DNA from: DAOTXR01 sp034435375 | Lineage (GTDB): Bacteria > Chloroflexota > Anaerolineae > Aggregatilineales > UBA3940 | DNA length: 64,000 nucleotides | Assembly: GCA_034435375.1 (NCBI GenBank) | Contig: DAOTXR010000069.1 | Span: 62,001-126,000, forward strand | Direction of reading: 5' to 3' | The notes under the pieces: model-generated | Told to the model about the DNA's origin: nothing | Database searches by the model: none | What the model saw: the letters and a program-made list of their open reading frames with translations, nothing else | Made by a program: the position numbers and the translations under genes | Shown: one piece after another, positions 1 through 9,207 of the stretch | How the letters are laid out: each line of letters opens with the position of its first letter | Position numbering within the stretch: position 1 is the stretch's first letter

Positions 1-798
1 CCGGCCAGCCTCGACGAAGGCTTCCACGGCACCGGATCCCTGGAGACCACTATCTGACCATACACCATCGATCTGGTCGAAGGTTGTCAGCCAGTTCTCC
101 ATGATGGTCTTGCCCTCGGTGGGCGACCAGCTAGCATAGGCCTGAGCCAGCTCGGTGATCTCCGGATACTGCGCGAAGACCTCGCGTGCGCAGCGCAGGC
201 GATCCTCTGCCGGGGTTGCACCCGCGATGCCAGACAGCAGCACGACGTTGCCCTTGCCGCCCATCGCCTCGACCAGCCACTCGGCCTGACGACGGCCCAT
301 GTCGCAGCTGTCCTGCTCAACGAACGAGACATAGCGGTCGCTCGCGATGTTGCGGTCAACGGTCACCACAGGCACACCCTGGTCCATGGCCTTCTCGGCA
401 GCGGGCGTCACGGCCTCTGCTGTCGAGGCGCTGATGATCAGGATGTCGCAGCCTTTGGTCAGCAGGTCCTCGATGTCAGCGATTTGCTTGGTCTCATCAT
501 CGTTGGCATCCGTCTCGTAATATTCCTCGACGATGCCCTGCTCCTTCAGCTCATCGACGGCAAAGCGCAGATGTTCGACCATTGAGACACGCCACGAGTT
601 CGAAACCGAGGCGTTGCTGAAGCAGAAGACATAGGGCGGGTCCTGCTTCATCGCGCTGGTGTCGACCATGCCGTTGGCGTCTACATTGACCACGACTGGT
701 CCCTTTGCTGCGCCGCCACCTGTGCAGGCTACCATCGCCAGCACCACAACGATGACGAACAGAAGCATCCAGAGCTTGCGCAATTCCTTGTTAAACAT
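1..798 (-). CDS. Sugar ABC transporter substrate-binding lipoprotein (3' end outside window)
   Basis: The frame is open from an ATG at 798 to the left edge, so only the first 266 codons are seen. The N-terminus has a charged start (MFNKELRK), a hydrophobic stretch and a lipobox ending LAMVAC, as in a lipoprotein of a Gram-positive-like or monoderm envelope. The body follows the periplasmic-binding-protein type 1 fold of ribose-type transporters: a first strand with PPYVFCFSNASVSNSWR, then QIADIEDLLTKGCDILIIS and VPVVTVDRNI. A strong Shine-Dalgarno (GAGGAGG) lies 8-14 nt upstream. It follows the RbsC-type permease on the same strand, which fixes its role as the ligand-binding subunit. The ligand cannot be told; the SDR and GntR genes upstream suggest a sugar, polyol or sugar acid. 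Confidence 0.9.
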   Translation of the reverse strand, partial: MFNKELRKLWMLLFVIVVVLAMVACTGGGAAKGPVVVNVDANGMVDTSAMKQDPPYVFCFSNASVSNSWRVSMVEHLRFAVDELKEQGIVEEYYETDANDDETKQIADIEDLLTKGCDILIISASTAEAVTPAAEKAMDQGVPVVTVDRNIASDRYVSFVEQDSCDMGRRQAEWLVEAMGGKGNVVLLSGIAGATPAEDRLRCAREVFAQYPEITELAQAYASWSPTEGKTIMENWLTTFDQIDGVWSDSGLQGSGAVEAFVEAGR

Positions 799-926
799 GC
801 TTTCTTCCTCCTCGTGAGGTACGCGTCTGGATCGTTGGACGTTATTGAACACACTTCTTTGACCGTAGGAAATGGTTGCTAACCTCCTTTGCGGGTTGAT
901 GAATTGACCTGTCTTCGAACACACAT

Positions 927-1934
927 TCACTGGCGGGCACGCAGTCGCATATACAGGGCCACCGCAAGGATAATCGCGACCCCCTTGACAATGCGCTGCG
1001 TTTCTTCGTCCAGCGCCAGCAGCAACACCAGGTTATACAGAATGAGGATGATCAACACCCCTACTACCGAGCCGAGCACACCACCCTTCCCGCCTTCGAG
1101 GACCGTGCCGCCGACAACCACTGCCGCAATAGAGTCCAACTCGTATCCGCGGCCAAGCCAGTTATCGGCCAGGCCGATGTAGCCAGTCAATACCAGACCG
1201 GCTACCCCGGCCAGGAAGCTGGAGATAGTGTAGGTAGCGATAACAATGCGATCGACGTTGACGCCAGATAGGTGAGCGGTGTCCCGACTGCCACCGACAG
1301 CATATACGCGCCTGCCAAACGTAGTCTGGCGCAGCACAATGGCAGCGACCAGGGCAATGCCGGCCCACAGAAACACAGCAGTTGGCACCGGACCGATGGC
1401 CCCACGACCGAAGAAGCGCAGCGCCTCTGGGATCGAACCTTTGGGTGCACCGCCAGTGTACAGAAAACGAAAGCCCTGCACGATGAGGACGGTGCCCAAC
1501 GTGGCCACGAAGGCCGGAATTTTGAGCTTGGTCACTATCAGGCCATTGAACAGCCCAATGGCGGTGGCAATGCCCAGGCACAGCAGGGTGATCGGCAGCA
1601 CCAGACTGTCCTGGCCCTGCATCAGATTGGCGGCCAGCACTGACATCAGGGCTATCACTGCCGCCACTGACAGATCAATGCCGCCGGTCAGAATCACGAA
1701 GGTCTGCCCGACTGCGGCAATGCCCAGTGAGGCAGCCTGTTTCAGCAGGGTGGAGATGTTGCGCGGCGCTAAAAAGACCGGCGATATGATGGCCGACACT
1801 GCAATCAAGATCACCAGCACGATATAGATCGCCACCTGGGCAACTATTTCACGCAGCCGGCTCAGCTTGCTGCTTCCGACCTGGACTTCTTCTGTTCTGG
1901 GAGAGATGGTATCAGCTTGCACGTTTTGACTCAT
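927..1934 (-). CDS. RbsC-family ABC sugar transporter permease
   Basis: About 335 residues with roughly eight to ten hydrophobic segments after a short hydrophilic N-terminus. The family signatures are visible: LLKQAASLGIAAVGQTFVIL and GIDLSVAAVIAL near residue 70-90, TLGTVLIVQGFRFL, and the conserved loop ELDSIAAVVVGGTVLEGGKG near residue 270. This is the membrane channel subunit of a ribose/galactose-type importer and would pair with the lipoprotein downstream. No ATP-binding subunit is present between or beside the genes in the window. The ATG at 1934 is preferred; a TTG 15 nt upstream at 1949 is also in frame, and neither has a good Shine-Dalgarno. Confidence 0.9.
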   Translation of the reverse strand: MSQNVQADTISPRTEEVQVGSSKLSRLREIVAQVAIYIVLVILIAVSAIISPVFLAPRNISTLLKQAASLGIAAVGQTFVILTGGIDLSVAAVIALMSVLAANLMQGQDSLVLPITLLCLGIATAIGLFNGLIVTKLKIPAFVATLGTVLIVQGFRFLYTGGAPKGSIPEALRFFGRGAIGPVPTAVFLWAGIALVAAIVLRQTTFGRRVYAVGGSRDTAHLSGVNVDRIVIATYTISSFLAGVAGLVLTGYIGLADNWLGRGYELDSIAAVVVGGTVLEGGKGGVLGSVVGVLIILILYNLVLLLALDEETQRIVKGVAIILAVALYMRLRARQ

Positions 1935-2085
1935 CGATGTTGCACCCAAAATACATTGTAGGAACCTGAAAGGATGGCTAGACCCGGCGCATACCTCCTT
2001 TCTGGCTCTAGGTAGGCGTGCTCAGATTGTCAGCATTCTCCTGTTGCACCCATGCGGCACGAAGGCAGATGACACGTAGCCTCGT

Positions 2086-2901
2086 TCACCAAGCAGTGTA
2101 GGCTCCATCGATCACAAGAACATGCCCTGAGATGTAGTCCGAGGCATCGCTGGCCAGGAAGACCACCGCTCCTCCCAGGTCCTGTCCACGGCCAAAACGC
2201 CCCAGCGGCACGCGACCGATCAGTTCCTGATAGAATTCAGGATCGCGATACTTGAGCCTGTCGGTCATGGGGGTCACAAAATAGCCCGGTGCGATGGCAT
2301 TCACGCGAATGCTGTACCGGGCCCATTCAACAGCCAGCGAGCGAGTCAGGGCGATGACTCCCCCCTTGGTGGCGCAGTAGTGGCTGTTCAGGCCACCACG
2401 GTTCCCTACCAAGCCAGAGATCGATGCGACATTGATCACCGAGCCACCCCTGGCCTGCTGGATCATCTGGCGGGCCACCCACTTCGAGCACTGGTAGATG
2501 CCACCCAGGTTAACCTGCAGCACGCGCTCCCAGTCGGTCTCTTCCAGGTCCTCAAAGGGCGAGCGGCTCGTCACTCCCGCGTTGTTGACCAGGATGTTCA
2601 CTTCGCCGCAGCACTCTACGACCTGAGAAATGGCTTCTTTCACCTGCTGACTGTCTGTCACGTTGACTTCCAACGCCAGTGCGGTGCGGCCCAACGCCCC
2701 AATCTCGCCTGCCACAGCCACTGCATTGTCCTTGACCACATCCAGCACCGCCACGCTAGCGCCTGCCTGCGCCAGAGAGAGCGCCATAGCGCGGCCTAAT
2801 CCCTGCCCTGCGCCAGTTACGATGGCAACCTTGCCATCCAACCGGAAAGAGGCCAGCACGTCATTGATGGGTTCAGGAGTTGGCACGTCTGTTGTTGACA
2901 C
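2086..2901 (-). CDS. SDR-family NAD(P)-dependent dehydrogenase
   Basis: 271 residues, GTG start, beginning 2 nt after the stop of the GntR gene, so the two are co-transcribed. Classical SDR marks are complete: the cofactor-binding TGAGQGLG near residue 30, NNAG near 110, the catalytic Ser in VASISG near 160 and the HYCATKG Tyr/Lys pair near 175, then NAIAPGYF and a C-terminal ISGHVLVIDGAY. The sequence is of the gluconate-5-dehydrogenase / 3-ketoacyl reductase-like kind. Its place between a GntR regulator and a sugar ABC importer suggests that it oxidises the imported polyol or sugar acid, but substrate cannot be assigned from sequence alone. Confidence 0.88.
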   Translation of the reverse strand: MSTTDVPTPEPINDVLASFRLDGKVAIVTGAGQGLGRAMALSLAQAGASVAVLDVVKDNAVAVAGEIGALGRTALALEVNVTDSQQVKEAISQVVECCGEVNILVNNAGVTSRSPFEDLEETDWERVLQVNLGGIYQCSKWVARQMIQQARGGSVINVASISGLVGNRGGLNSHYCATKGGVIALTRSLAVEWARYSIRVNAIAPGYFVTPMTDRLKYRDPEFYQELIGRVPLGRFGRGQDLGGAVVFLASDASDYISGHVLVIDGAYTAW

Positions 2902-2903
2902 AG

Positions 2904-3605
2904 TTACAGCCGTCCTCCACGGGCATCGAGAAGCCCTAGGATGCGGGTTTTGACGTTGGTGATGTGGGTGCTAAGCGCCTGGCGCACCTCGTCGGCATTG
3001 TTGTCTTTGAAGGACTGAAGAATTGCCAGATGCTCCACGTGTGCTTCGCGGGCATTCTCGACATGGCTGAGGTAATGCGCACGCGCCACCTGGATGTGCA
3101 CATTCATGTCAGTATACATCTGGATCAGCCGCTGGTTCTCGCTGAGCATGACGATGGCCAAGTGCAGGTCTCGATCATGGGCAATGAACGACTGGTAATC
3201 CTTGTAGTCGTCCTGGTCCATCGCCTGCTCCATACCCTGCATAGGCTCCTCAACAGCCTTGAGCAATCTGTCGACTGCCCCTGCGCGCAGGATGCGGTCG
3301 GCAGCGAACAGCTCGATCATGATACGGATGTCAAATAACTCGGCCACATCGCGTGCAGTCAACTCGGTGACGAAAGTTCCGCGCCGGGGCACGATCTCAA
3401 CCAGGCCATCGCCGGCCAACCGTTTTAGCGCATCCATAACTGGGGTCCGGCTGACTCCCAGTGTACGTGCCACTTCGTCCACTGAGATGCGTTCTCTAGG
3501 CCGCAGCTTACGCGTCAGGATCCCTTCGCGCAGGATGGTGTAGGTTTGTTCGGACAGATCTGCATGATCGAGGAGTAAACCTGTCAGATCCATCGGAGAG
3601 GCCAC
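2904..3605 (-). CDS. GntR-family (FadR-type, FCD domain) transcriptional regulator
   Basis: 233 residues from GTG 3605; an ATG at 3593 is an equally plausible start. Residues ~15-85 form the winged helix-turn-helix (YTILREGILTRKLRPRERIS, then VSRTPVMDALKRL and RRGTFVTELT). Residues ~95-225 are an FCD ligand domain with the acidic/His metal-site residues in HDRDLHLAI and HVEHLAIL. It heads the SDR-permease-binding-protein operon and is expected to repress it until a sugar-derived ligand binds. A palindromic array about 110 nt upstream (3715-3754) is the likely operator. Confidence 0.88.
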   Translation of the reverse strand: MASPMDLTGLLLDHADLSEQTYTILREGILTRKLRPRERISVDEVARTLGVSRTPVMDALKRLAGDGLVEIVPRRGTFVTELTARDVAELFDIRIMIELFAADRILRAGAVDRLLKAVEEPMQGMEQAMDQDDYKDYQSFIAHDRDLHLAIVMLSENQRLIQMYTDMNVHIQVARAHYLSHVENAREAHVEHLAILQSFKDNNADEVRQALSTHITNVKTRILGLLDARGGRL

Positions 3606-3714
3606 CTATTTCAACAGCCGAGGCTGTGCTCGCCCACCAAGACTCTGGGATATTACCTACCCCTATGGGCTGATCAGAGACTGCGAACGAGTCAGAATGG
3701 CAAGAAACAAGGTC

Positions 3715-3754
3715 GTGAAATGTAACATGTAAAGTGTAACATTTTACATTTCAC
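3715..3754. promoter_or_regulatory. Nested palindromic operator upstream of the GntR operon
   Basis: A perfect 11-bp inverted repeat GTGAAATGTAA (3715-3725) / TTACATTTCAC (3744-3754) is centred on 3734.5. Inside it lie ATGTAAA (3727-3733) / TTTACAT (3743-3749) and TGTAA (3735-3739) / TTACA (3744-3748). On one strand TGTAAC/TGTAAA/TGTAAC recur every 7 bp (3721, 3728, 3735). The symmetric, AT-rich array sits in the leader of the autoregulated GntR operon, as expected for FadR-type operators. Binding is inferred. Confidence 0.6.
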
Positions 3755-3888
3755 ACTATATAGGATTTTTATCGACGTGTCAATAGCCAGCGCCAAATTC
3801 AGACCGTATGCACTCAATTGGGACTGTCTTGTGGCCTGTCTCGATGACCACCGGAACAACTCTGGGGCTTAAGACGGACAGAGGCTCT

Positions 3889-4536
3889 CTAGTCTCGCCG
3901 AACCAAGCCGTGCTTGAGCGCCAGCGTGGCAGCCTCCGTGCGGCTGGTCACTCCCAACTTGGAGAGAATGTTGCTGACATGATTCTTAACCGTGAAGCGG
4001 CTGATCACCAGACGATCAGCGATTTCGGGGTTGCTCATGCCCTGGGCCATTAACTGCAGGACCTCCAGTTCTCGTTCGGTCAGGTCGTATCGGAAGTCAT
4101 CCGATCTCGTGGTCGAGTTGATCAGCGCCTGGGCTACCTCAGGCGACAGAGTGGCGCGGCCCACATGCGCACCCCGAATCGCATCAGCCAGTTCTTGGGC
4201 CGAGACATTCTTGAGCAGATAGCTGATAGCTCCTGCCGTCAAAGCCTCTTTGACCAGCTCCTCCTCACCAAAGCTGGTCAGGACGACCACCCGGCTCTCC
4301 GGGCAGGCTGCCAGGACCTTGCGCGTTGCCGTGACTCCATCCATGCCAGGCATAACCAGATCCATCAGCACCACGTCAGGGTGGAGATTCTGGCACAGAG
4401 CGAGCGCTTCCTCGCCAGTCGATGCTTCGGCCACCAGCTGTAGGTCAGGGAACACTTGCAGAAAGGCTGCCAGACCTTCGCGCAGCATGTCATGGTCATC
4501 CACAATCATCACGCGGATAGGGTTCTGGTGGGTCAT
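3889..4536 (-). CDS. NarL/LuxR-type response regulator
   Basis: 215 residues. Receiver domain at residues 1-125 with the acidic pair (MIVDDHD), phospho-acceptor Asp in VVLMDLVMPGMDG, conserved Thr/Ser in VVVLTSF and Lys in LLKNVS. The LuxR-type helix-turn-helix occupies residues ~145-210 (LTERELEVLQLMAQGMSNPEIA, here only the family hallmark). Its ATG overlaps the stop of the kinase gene by 4 nt (ATGA), so the pair is translationally coupled. It is the output partner of that kinase; target genes are unknown. Confidence 0.93.
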   Translation of the reverse strand: MTHQNPIRVMIVDDHDMLREGLAAFLQVFPDLQLVAEASTGEEALALCQNLHPDVVLMDLVMPGMDGVTATRKVLAACPESRVVVLTSFGEEELVKEALTAGAISYLLKNVSAQELADAIRGAHVGRATLSPEVAQALINSTTRSDDFRYDLTERELEVLQLMAQGMSNPEIADRLVISRFTVKNHVSNILSKLGVTSRTEAATLALKHGLVRRD

Positions 4537-7295
4537 TGCTGCTCAACCCCCTGCGCACACGTCCAGGCGACTCGCACCTGGGTGCCTTGCCCAATGTGGC
4601 TGTCAATCGTGAGGTGGGCGCCTACTGTCGCCGCACGCTCATACATGATCCCCAGGCCCAGACACTCGGAGGGCACTCGGGACGGGTCAAAACCGCGACC
4701 GTTGTCACGCACAGTCAACCGGACCTGTCCTGACTCACAGTGGAGGCGCACTTCCACCTGGGTCGCCTTCGCGTGCTTGGCAACATTGTTGAGCGCCTCT
4801 TGAGCAATTCGGTATAGCGCAATCTTGGCATCCGGCGGAAGCGAGGGAGCTTCACCAGCCACATCAAACACCACAACCAGTTTTTTACGGCCTGCAATGG
4901 CGTCCGTTAACTGCCTCAGAAGGGCCTCCAACCTAGCCTCGGCCAGTCCTGCGGGCCGCAGCTCCAGCAGCAGTGTGCGCATTTCAGCCAACGCACCACG
5001 TGTCAGTTGTCGCAGCCGATCAAGGTTGCGATGAGCTTCCCCGGCATCTTCTTTCCACAGAGTGGGCAGAACGTCTGCAATCAGGCTGGCCGTCCACAGC
5101 GTCTGGCTGACGGCATCGTGCAGGTCGTGTGCCAGGCGGTTGCGCTCCTCAATGACAGCTACCTGCCGAGTCTGCTCGTACAACCGGGCATTGTCAATCG
5201 CGATGGCAGCCTGGGCAGCCAGCGATTCTAACACCGCCAGGTCGATCTCGTCGAAAGCATCGAGGCGGTCGCTCTGGACATCGAGCACACCGATCACCGC
5301 ATCCTTGGTCTTGATCGGCACCGCCAGTTCCGACCGTGTCTCAATAGCAGCTGACAACCTCGCATAGCGTCCATCCTGACTGACATCGGGTACAATCAAT
5401 GGTCTACCCTGGCGAACCACCCAACCCGTGATGCCTTCCCGTCCACCCTTAAGCCGCGGGAGGCAGGCTGTCGGATCGTCCCAGGTGGCACCAGCGCCTG
5501 TCCTGATAATAACCTCATCGCCTTTCACCAAGCCAATCCCAACCATATAGTAGCCCATCATCTCATGGACCAATCGCACGATCTCACTGAGCAACTCGTC
5601 GATGTCTAAGATCGATGTGATACGGCGACTCACCTCGCTAATCAGTCGAAACTGCTCAGCCCGGCGCTGTTGGGTTTCGAACAGCCGCGCATTTTCGACA
5701 GCGACCGCGATCTGGCTTGCAATAGAAGTCAGAAGTTGCACGTCCTGATCAGGGAACTCGCGGCGGGTGCGCGTCGCTGTAAACAGGATACCCAGCAATT
5801 TGCCTCGTGAGCTTAACGGCACGATAGCCAGCGACACAATGCCCTGATCGGCGGCAACAGCCTGTGTGAGGCGCGGGTCGGAGACAGCGTCAACGGCCAC
5901 AATCGGCTGAACCTCCTGAACCCCATGGCTAGCAAACCCTTCATTCACAAGCAGATTGCCTAGCCCGGTTGCGAGCGGCGGGCTGAGTCCTCGGTGGGCT
6001 GCCAGCTTCAGCGCCCCCGCTTTGTGATCGAGCAGGTAGATGCCGCCCAGCTCCATCTCCATCACTTGGAGAGTCTCGTGCAGTGCGTCTCGAAGGATGT
6101 CGCCGAGGTCTAATGAACGGCTGACAACTCCGGCAATGGTGTTGAGCGTGCTCAGTTCGCGAGTACGGTCCGCCACACGTTGCTCCAGGTTGGCATAGGA
6201 CTCCTGAAGCTGGGCAGCCATACGGTTGAATTGCTCAGCCAGGTTCTCGATCTCATCCCCCGTTGAGGCCGCAATGCGGCGGCTAAAGTTGCCTCCAGCG
6301 ACCTCTCTGGCTGCTCCGATCAAGTCTTGAATAGGCCGCGTCATGCGCCTGACGCTGACTGTGACGATCAACGCCGGCACCAGGACGCCCAACGCCAGCA
6401 AAAACAGCAGGAATCGCTGATAGGCGCGAGCGGCATTTGAGACGGTGTTCCAGCTTTCGCGCGAGATCACTCCCCACGAGGTCCCAGGGATACGCGCATA
6501 GCTAGCGACGACAGGTTGACCCAGTGAGTCGATGGTACGCAGCGATGTAGCTTCGTTCATCAGGACATGCTCAGTAGACAGTTGCCCTAGATCGCCTGTC
6601 TCCCCTTGCCCAATGTCCGAACGATAGATCACCTGCCCATTGCCATCAACCAGATAGGTCGTGCCGCTGTCCATCGCCAAGTAGCGATCAATCGTGGTGT
6701 AGAATACGCTCTCAGGGAGGGTATCCAGCCAGAACAAGCCCACTATCGAACCGAGAAACTCGTTTTGGAGGCCAAAGATCGGCACGGCAAAGGCAATGGC
6801 TTCTGCACCTTGAAGGCCATCGCGCACCACATTGGAAATCGTGGGTTTAAGGGTGCGCGACACTGTGCGGAAGTAGTCGCGCTCTGACCAGTCCCGGCCC
6901 AGAATATCTGGCTGGCTAGGGACAGCCGCCACCACCTGCCCCAAGCTATCGAGGACAAGGACGCTGTCAAATACATTCGTCCGGCTGCTGGCTTCGCTCA
7001 GGGCCAGGCCCAATGAAACCATATCATTCTCAAAGAGGAAAAAGGTTTGCGCCCAAAGCTCGAGGATCTCGTGGAAATGGGCTAAGCCCGTGGCAACCTG
7101 ACTGGCCGAGAGACGTGTCACCTCCCGATCGCGCTCGATCACGAGGTCAGTCGTTACCCGCTGATAGGCATTGAAGGTGACGAGCGCGACAGCGCCCAAG
7201 ATGATCGTGGTGGGCACGAAGGCCCACACAATGATCTTGGCGCGCAGCCCTCCCCAGTGGATGTTGCCCAACACAGCGACACTCCCCCTACCCAT
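4533..7295 (-). CDS. Membrane sensor histidine kinase: Cache, HAMP, two GAF, HisKA_3 and HATPase
   Basis: 920 residues. A transmembrane helix at ~17-42 and another at ~292-315 flank an extracellular Cache-type sensor region. A HAMP linker follows (MTRPIQDLIGAAREVAGG), then two GAF domains (~385-535 and ~555-700), the latter with GREGITGWVVRQGRPL. The NarL-class dimerisation/phosphorylation helix carries the His in RNRLAHDLHDAVSQTLW (~715). The C-terminal ATPase has ALYRIAQEALNNVAKHA and DNGRGFD. The architecture is of NarX/LiaS-class kinases that sense a small extracellular ligand. The ATG at 7295 is used; the divergent rplI promoter lies just beyond. Confidence 0.92.
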   Translation of the reverse strand: MGRGSVAVLGNIHWGGLRAKIIVWAFVPTTIILGAVALVTFNAYQRVTTDLVIERDREVTRLSASQVATGLAHFHEILELWAQTFFLFENDMVSLGLALSEASSRTNVFDSVLVLDSLGQVVAAVPSQPDILGRDWSERDYFRTVSRTLKPTISNVVRDGLQGAEAIAFAVPIFGLQNEFLGSIVGLFWLDTLPESVFYTTIDRYLAMDSGTTYLVDGNGQVIYRSDIGQGETGDLGQLSTEHVLMNEATSLRTIDSLGQPVVASYARIPGTSWGVISRESWNTVSNAARAYQRFLLFLLALGVLVPALIVTVSVRRMTRPIQDLIGAAREVAGGNFSRRIAASTGDEIENLAEQFNRMAAQLQESYANLEQRVADRTRELSTLNTIAGVVSRSLDLGDILRDALHETLQVMEMELGGIYLLDHKAGALKLAAHRGLSPPLATGLGNLLVNEGFASHGVQEVQPIVAVDAVSDPRLTQAVAADQGIVSLAIVPLSSRGKLLGILFTATRTRREFPDQDVQLLTSIASQIAVAVENARLFETQQRRAEQFRLISEVSRRITSILDIDELLSEIVRLVHEMMGYYMVGIGLVKGDEVIIRTGAGATWDDPTACLPRLKGGREGITGWVVRQGRPLIVPDVSQDGRYARLSAAIETRSELAVPIKTKDAVIGVLDVQSDRLDAFDEIDLAVLESLAAQAAIAIDNARLYEQTRQVAVIEERNRLAHDLHDAVSQTLWTASLIADVLPTLWKEDAGEAHRNLDRLRQLTRGALAEMRTLLLELRPAGLAEARLEALLRQLTDAIAGRKKLVVVFDVAGEAPSLPPDAKIALYRIAQEALNNVAKHAKATQVEVRLHCESGQVRLTVRDNGRGFDPSRVPSECLGLGIMYERAATVGAHLTIDSHIGQGTQVRVAWTCAQGVEQQ

Positions 7296-7408
7296 CTCGC
7301 TGTGATGATGTTCTGACCATGAGACAGCGCCTGCCGTTCCACCTCAATTATACGGCACCTTCGTGGGTCGGGTTCCCTATAGCCTCTCGCCGGGCCATAA
7401 AACGGCGT

Positions 7409-7437
7409 TTGATGATATGCATCGAATAGGGTATGAT
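7409..7437 (+). promoter_or_regulatory. Sigma-70-type promoter for rplI
   Basis: TTGATG (7409-7414) and TATGAT (7432-7437) are separated by exactly 17 bp, 36 nt before the rplI start. It is the best -35/-10 pair in the gap between the divergent kinase and ribosomal-protein genes. Confidence 0.6.
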
Positions 7438-7473
7438 CAGCCGCTGCAACAGACTTGAGAGGCAAAAGGACCC

Positions 7474-8058
7474 ATGAAGGTTATTTTACTTACCGACATC
7501 TACAAAAAGGGCGTGGCCGGCGACGTTGTGGATGTAGCGCCCGGCTTTGCCCGCAACTATTTAATTCCCAGGGGTATGGCAGTGAAGGCCACCCCTGGAG
7601 CGATGCGCCGACTCGAAAACCTGCGCAAGCACTCTGAGGTTCGACGGGCCGAGCGCGGTCAGGAGTTCGGCAAGATTGCTGAGCAGATTGAGGGCCTGAC
7701 GCTATATTTTGGCGTGCGAGCTGGCGAGACTGGCAAGCTATACGGCTCAGTCACACCGGCAGAGATAGCCGAACAGCTCCACGAATTGGTCGGCCTGGAG
7801 ATCGACCGCCGCCGCATCGGTGACCGCCCTCTGCGTGAGTTGGGCACATTCGAGGTCCCAGTACGTCTCGATGCTAACCTGACTCCTCATGTGAAAGTGA
7901 TCATCTTCCGCGAAGGCGAAGACCCGCGCCTGGCCGGAGCCGCCGCCGAGACTGCTGCTGAGACAGTGGAGGTAGAAACCCTCGAAGTCGAAGCTAGCGT
8001 CGAGGAGATCGCGCCAGGGGCGGAAGCTGCCGAGAGCGCTGCTGCCGAGGAAGCGTAG
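7474..8058 (+). CDS. rplI: Large ribosomal subunit protein bL9
   Basis: 194 residues. The N-terminal domain (MKVILLTDIYKKG, then VDVAPGFARNYLIPRGMAV) is the diagnostic L9 signature. A long connecting helix (~40-75) leads to the C-terminal RNA-binding domain, ending near residue 147. The protein is about 45 residues longer than typical L9 because of an Ala/Glu-rich acidic tail (~150-194), a low-complexity extension of unknown role. It is the first gene of a run of plus-strand housekeeping genes and has a good promoter and an AAAGGA ribosome-binding site. Confidence 0.96.
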   Translation: MKVILLTDIYKKGVAGDVVDVAPGFARNYLIPRGMAVKATPGAMRRLENLRKHSEVRRAERGQEFGKIAEQIEGLTLYFGVRAGETGKLYGSVTPAEIAEQLHELVGLEIDRRRIGDRPLRELGTFEVPVRLDANLTPHVKVIIFREGEDPRLAGAAAETAAETVEVETLEVEASVEEIAPGAEAAESAAAEEA

Positions 8059-8101
8059 AGGGCCAGCCACTCGTGTGCAGGCGTGCAGCCTGTTTGCTGC
8101 C

Positions 8102-9145
8102 ATGACGAACGAAGACTTGAAGCTGCTGGGGGAGACACTGCGCCATGCACGTGAGGCGCAGGCGCTTTCACTTGAGGAAGTCGAGGTCCAGACCCGCATT
8201 CGAGTCAAGTTTCTCCAGGCCCTTGAAAATGGCGACATCAGCGGGCTGCCATCCGCAGCGCACGCCAGAGGTTTCCTGCGCAACTATGCCCAGTTCTTGC
8301 GCCTGGATGCCAGTGCGATTATCGCCCGCTTCGTTGAGGCCACCGGGAGCGTGGCTGTTCCCGTGACGCGGCCTCTGACCCCACCAGGGCAGATGCAGCC
8401 GACCGGGCCGCATGCTGCTGATTCGGCCCCCGCGGCGCACCCGACTCCCAAAACTGCTTCACCGCTGCCGCGCCCGCGCTCGATCTATGTCGAAGCCGCC
8501 CAGCGATCTGGCCCTGCAGTGCCACTGTCGCTGGCACAACCTCAGCCGACCCAGATCACCAAGCCTGAAAAACGCCATTCGCCGGCAGGACGTGTCATGC
8601 ATTCTAGCATCTTTACGGCTGGGGTGCTTTTGCTTGGGTTTATGCTCATTGTATGGTGGACCACCAGCCAGCTGGGACGCATTTCGGGTGAGGCCCTGGC
8701 GCCAGTTGGGCAGGAGTCAACCTTCTTAGAAGAGTTTTCGGCCAGCGAGACTGTAGCACCTACTCCAACCTTTAGACCCACTTCGACGCTGGCGGCAGGC
8801 GGCGGGGTGGCAATCAGCGACCGCGTGCTGCTGGTTATGTCGGTTATACAGCCAACGTGGGTGCGTGTCACCGTGGACGGTTCCGTCGTGTTTGAGGGTC
8901 AAGCCCAGCCTGGCCATATTTTACGTTACGAGGGTCGTCAAGAGATTTACGTGCGTGCCGGGAATGGCGCAGGGCTGCTCATCAACTACAATGGTCAGGA
9001 CATTGGGCCGCTGGGGCAGCGCGGTGAAGTGGTGGAGCGCTTCTTCATGATTGGCGGCCAGATCACGCCCACACCAACACCCACCCTCACCCCGACCAAC
9101 ACCAGCGTCCCGACACCGACGCCGAATTCCACATCAACGCCATAA
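8102..9145 (+). CDS. RodZ-like helix-turn-helix membrane protein with C-terminal DUF4115-type domain
   Basis: 347 residues from ATG 8102; an in-frame GTG at 8075 is possible, and neither start has a clear Shine-Dalgarno. Residues ~1-75 form the RodZ/HTH_25 domain (LGETLRHAREAQALSLEEVE and HARGFLRNYAQFL). A Pro/Ala-rich linker follows, a transmembrane helix near 165-190 (IFTAGVLLLGFMLIVWW), and an extracytoplasmic beta domain (~240-330) with QPTWVRVTVDGSVVFEGQ. The tail is a Thr/Pro repeat. In other bacteria RodZ links MreB to the cell wall. Here it shares a strand with a SEDS polymerase four genes on, consistent with an envelope role. Confidence 0.85.
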   Translation: MTNEDLKLLGETLRHAREAQALSLEEVEVQTRIRVKFLQALENGDISGLPSAAHARGFLRNYAQFLRLDASAIIARFVEATGSVAVPVTRPLTPPGQMQPTGPHAADSAPAAHPTPKTASPLPRPRSIYVEAAQRSGPAVPLSLAQPQPTQITKPEKRHSPAGRVMHSSIFTAGVLLLGFMLIVWWTTSQLGRISGEALAPVGQESTFLEEFSASETVAPTPTFRPTSTLAAGGGVAISDRVLLVMSVIQPTWVRVTVDGSVVFEGQAQPGHILRYEGRQEIYVRAGNGAGLLINYNGQDIGPLGQRGEVVERFFMIGGQITPTPTPTLTPTNTSVPTPTPNSTSTP

Positions 9146-9207
9146 GAAACCGCATGAGCCTGTCGCCCAGCCCAGGCGACAGAGGTGAATGAGGGGGAAC
9201 GTGCGGC

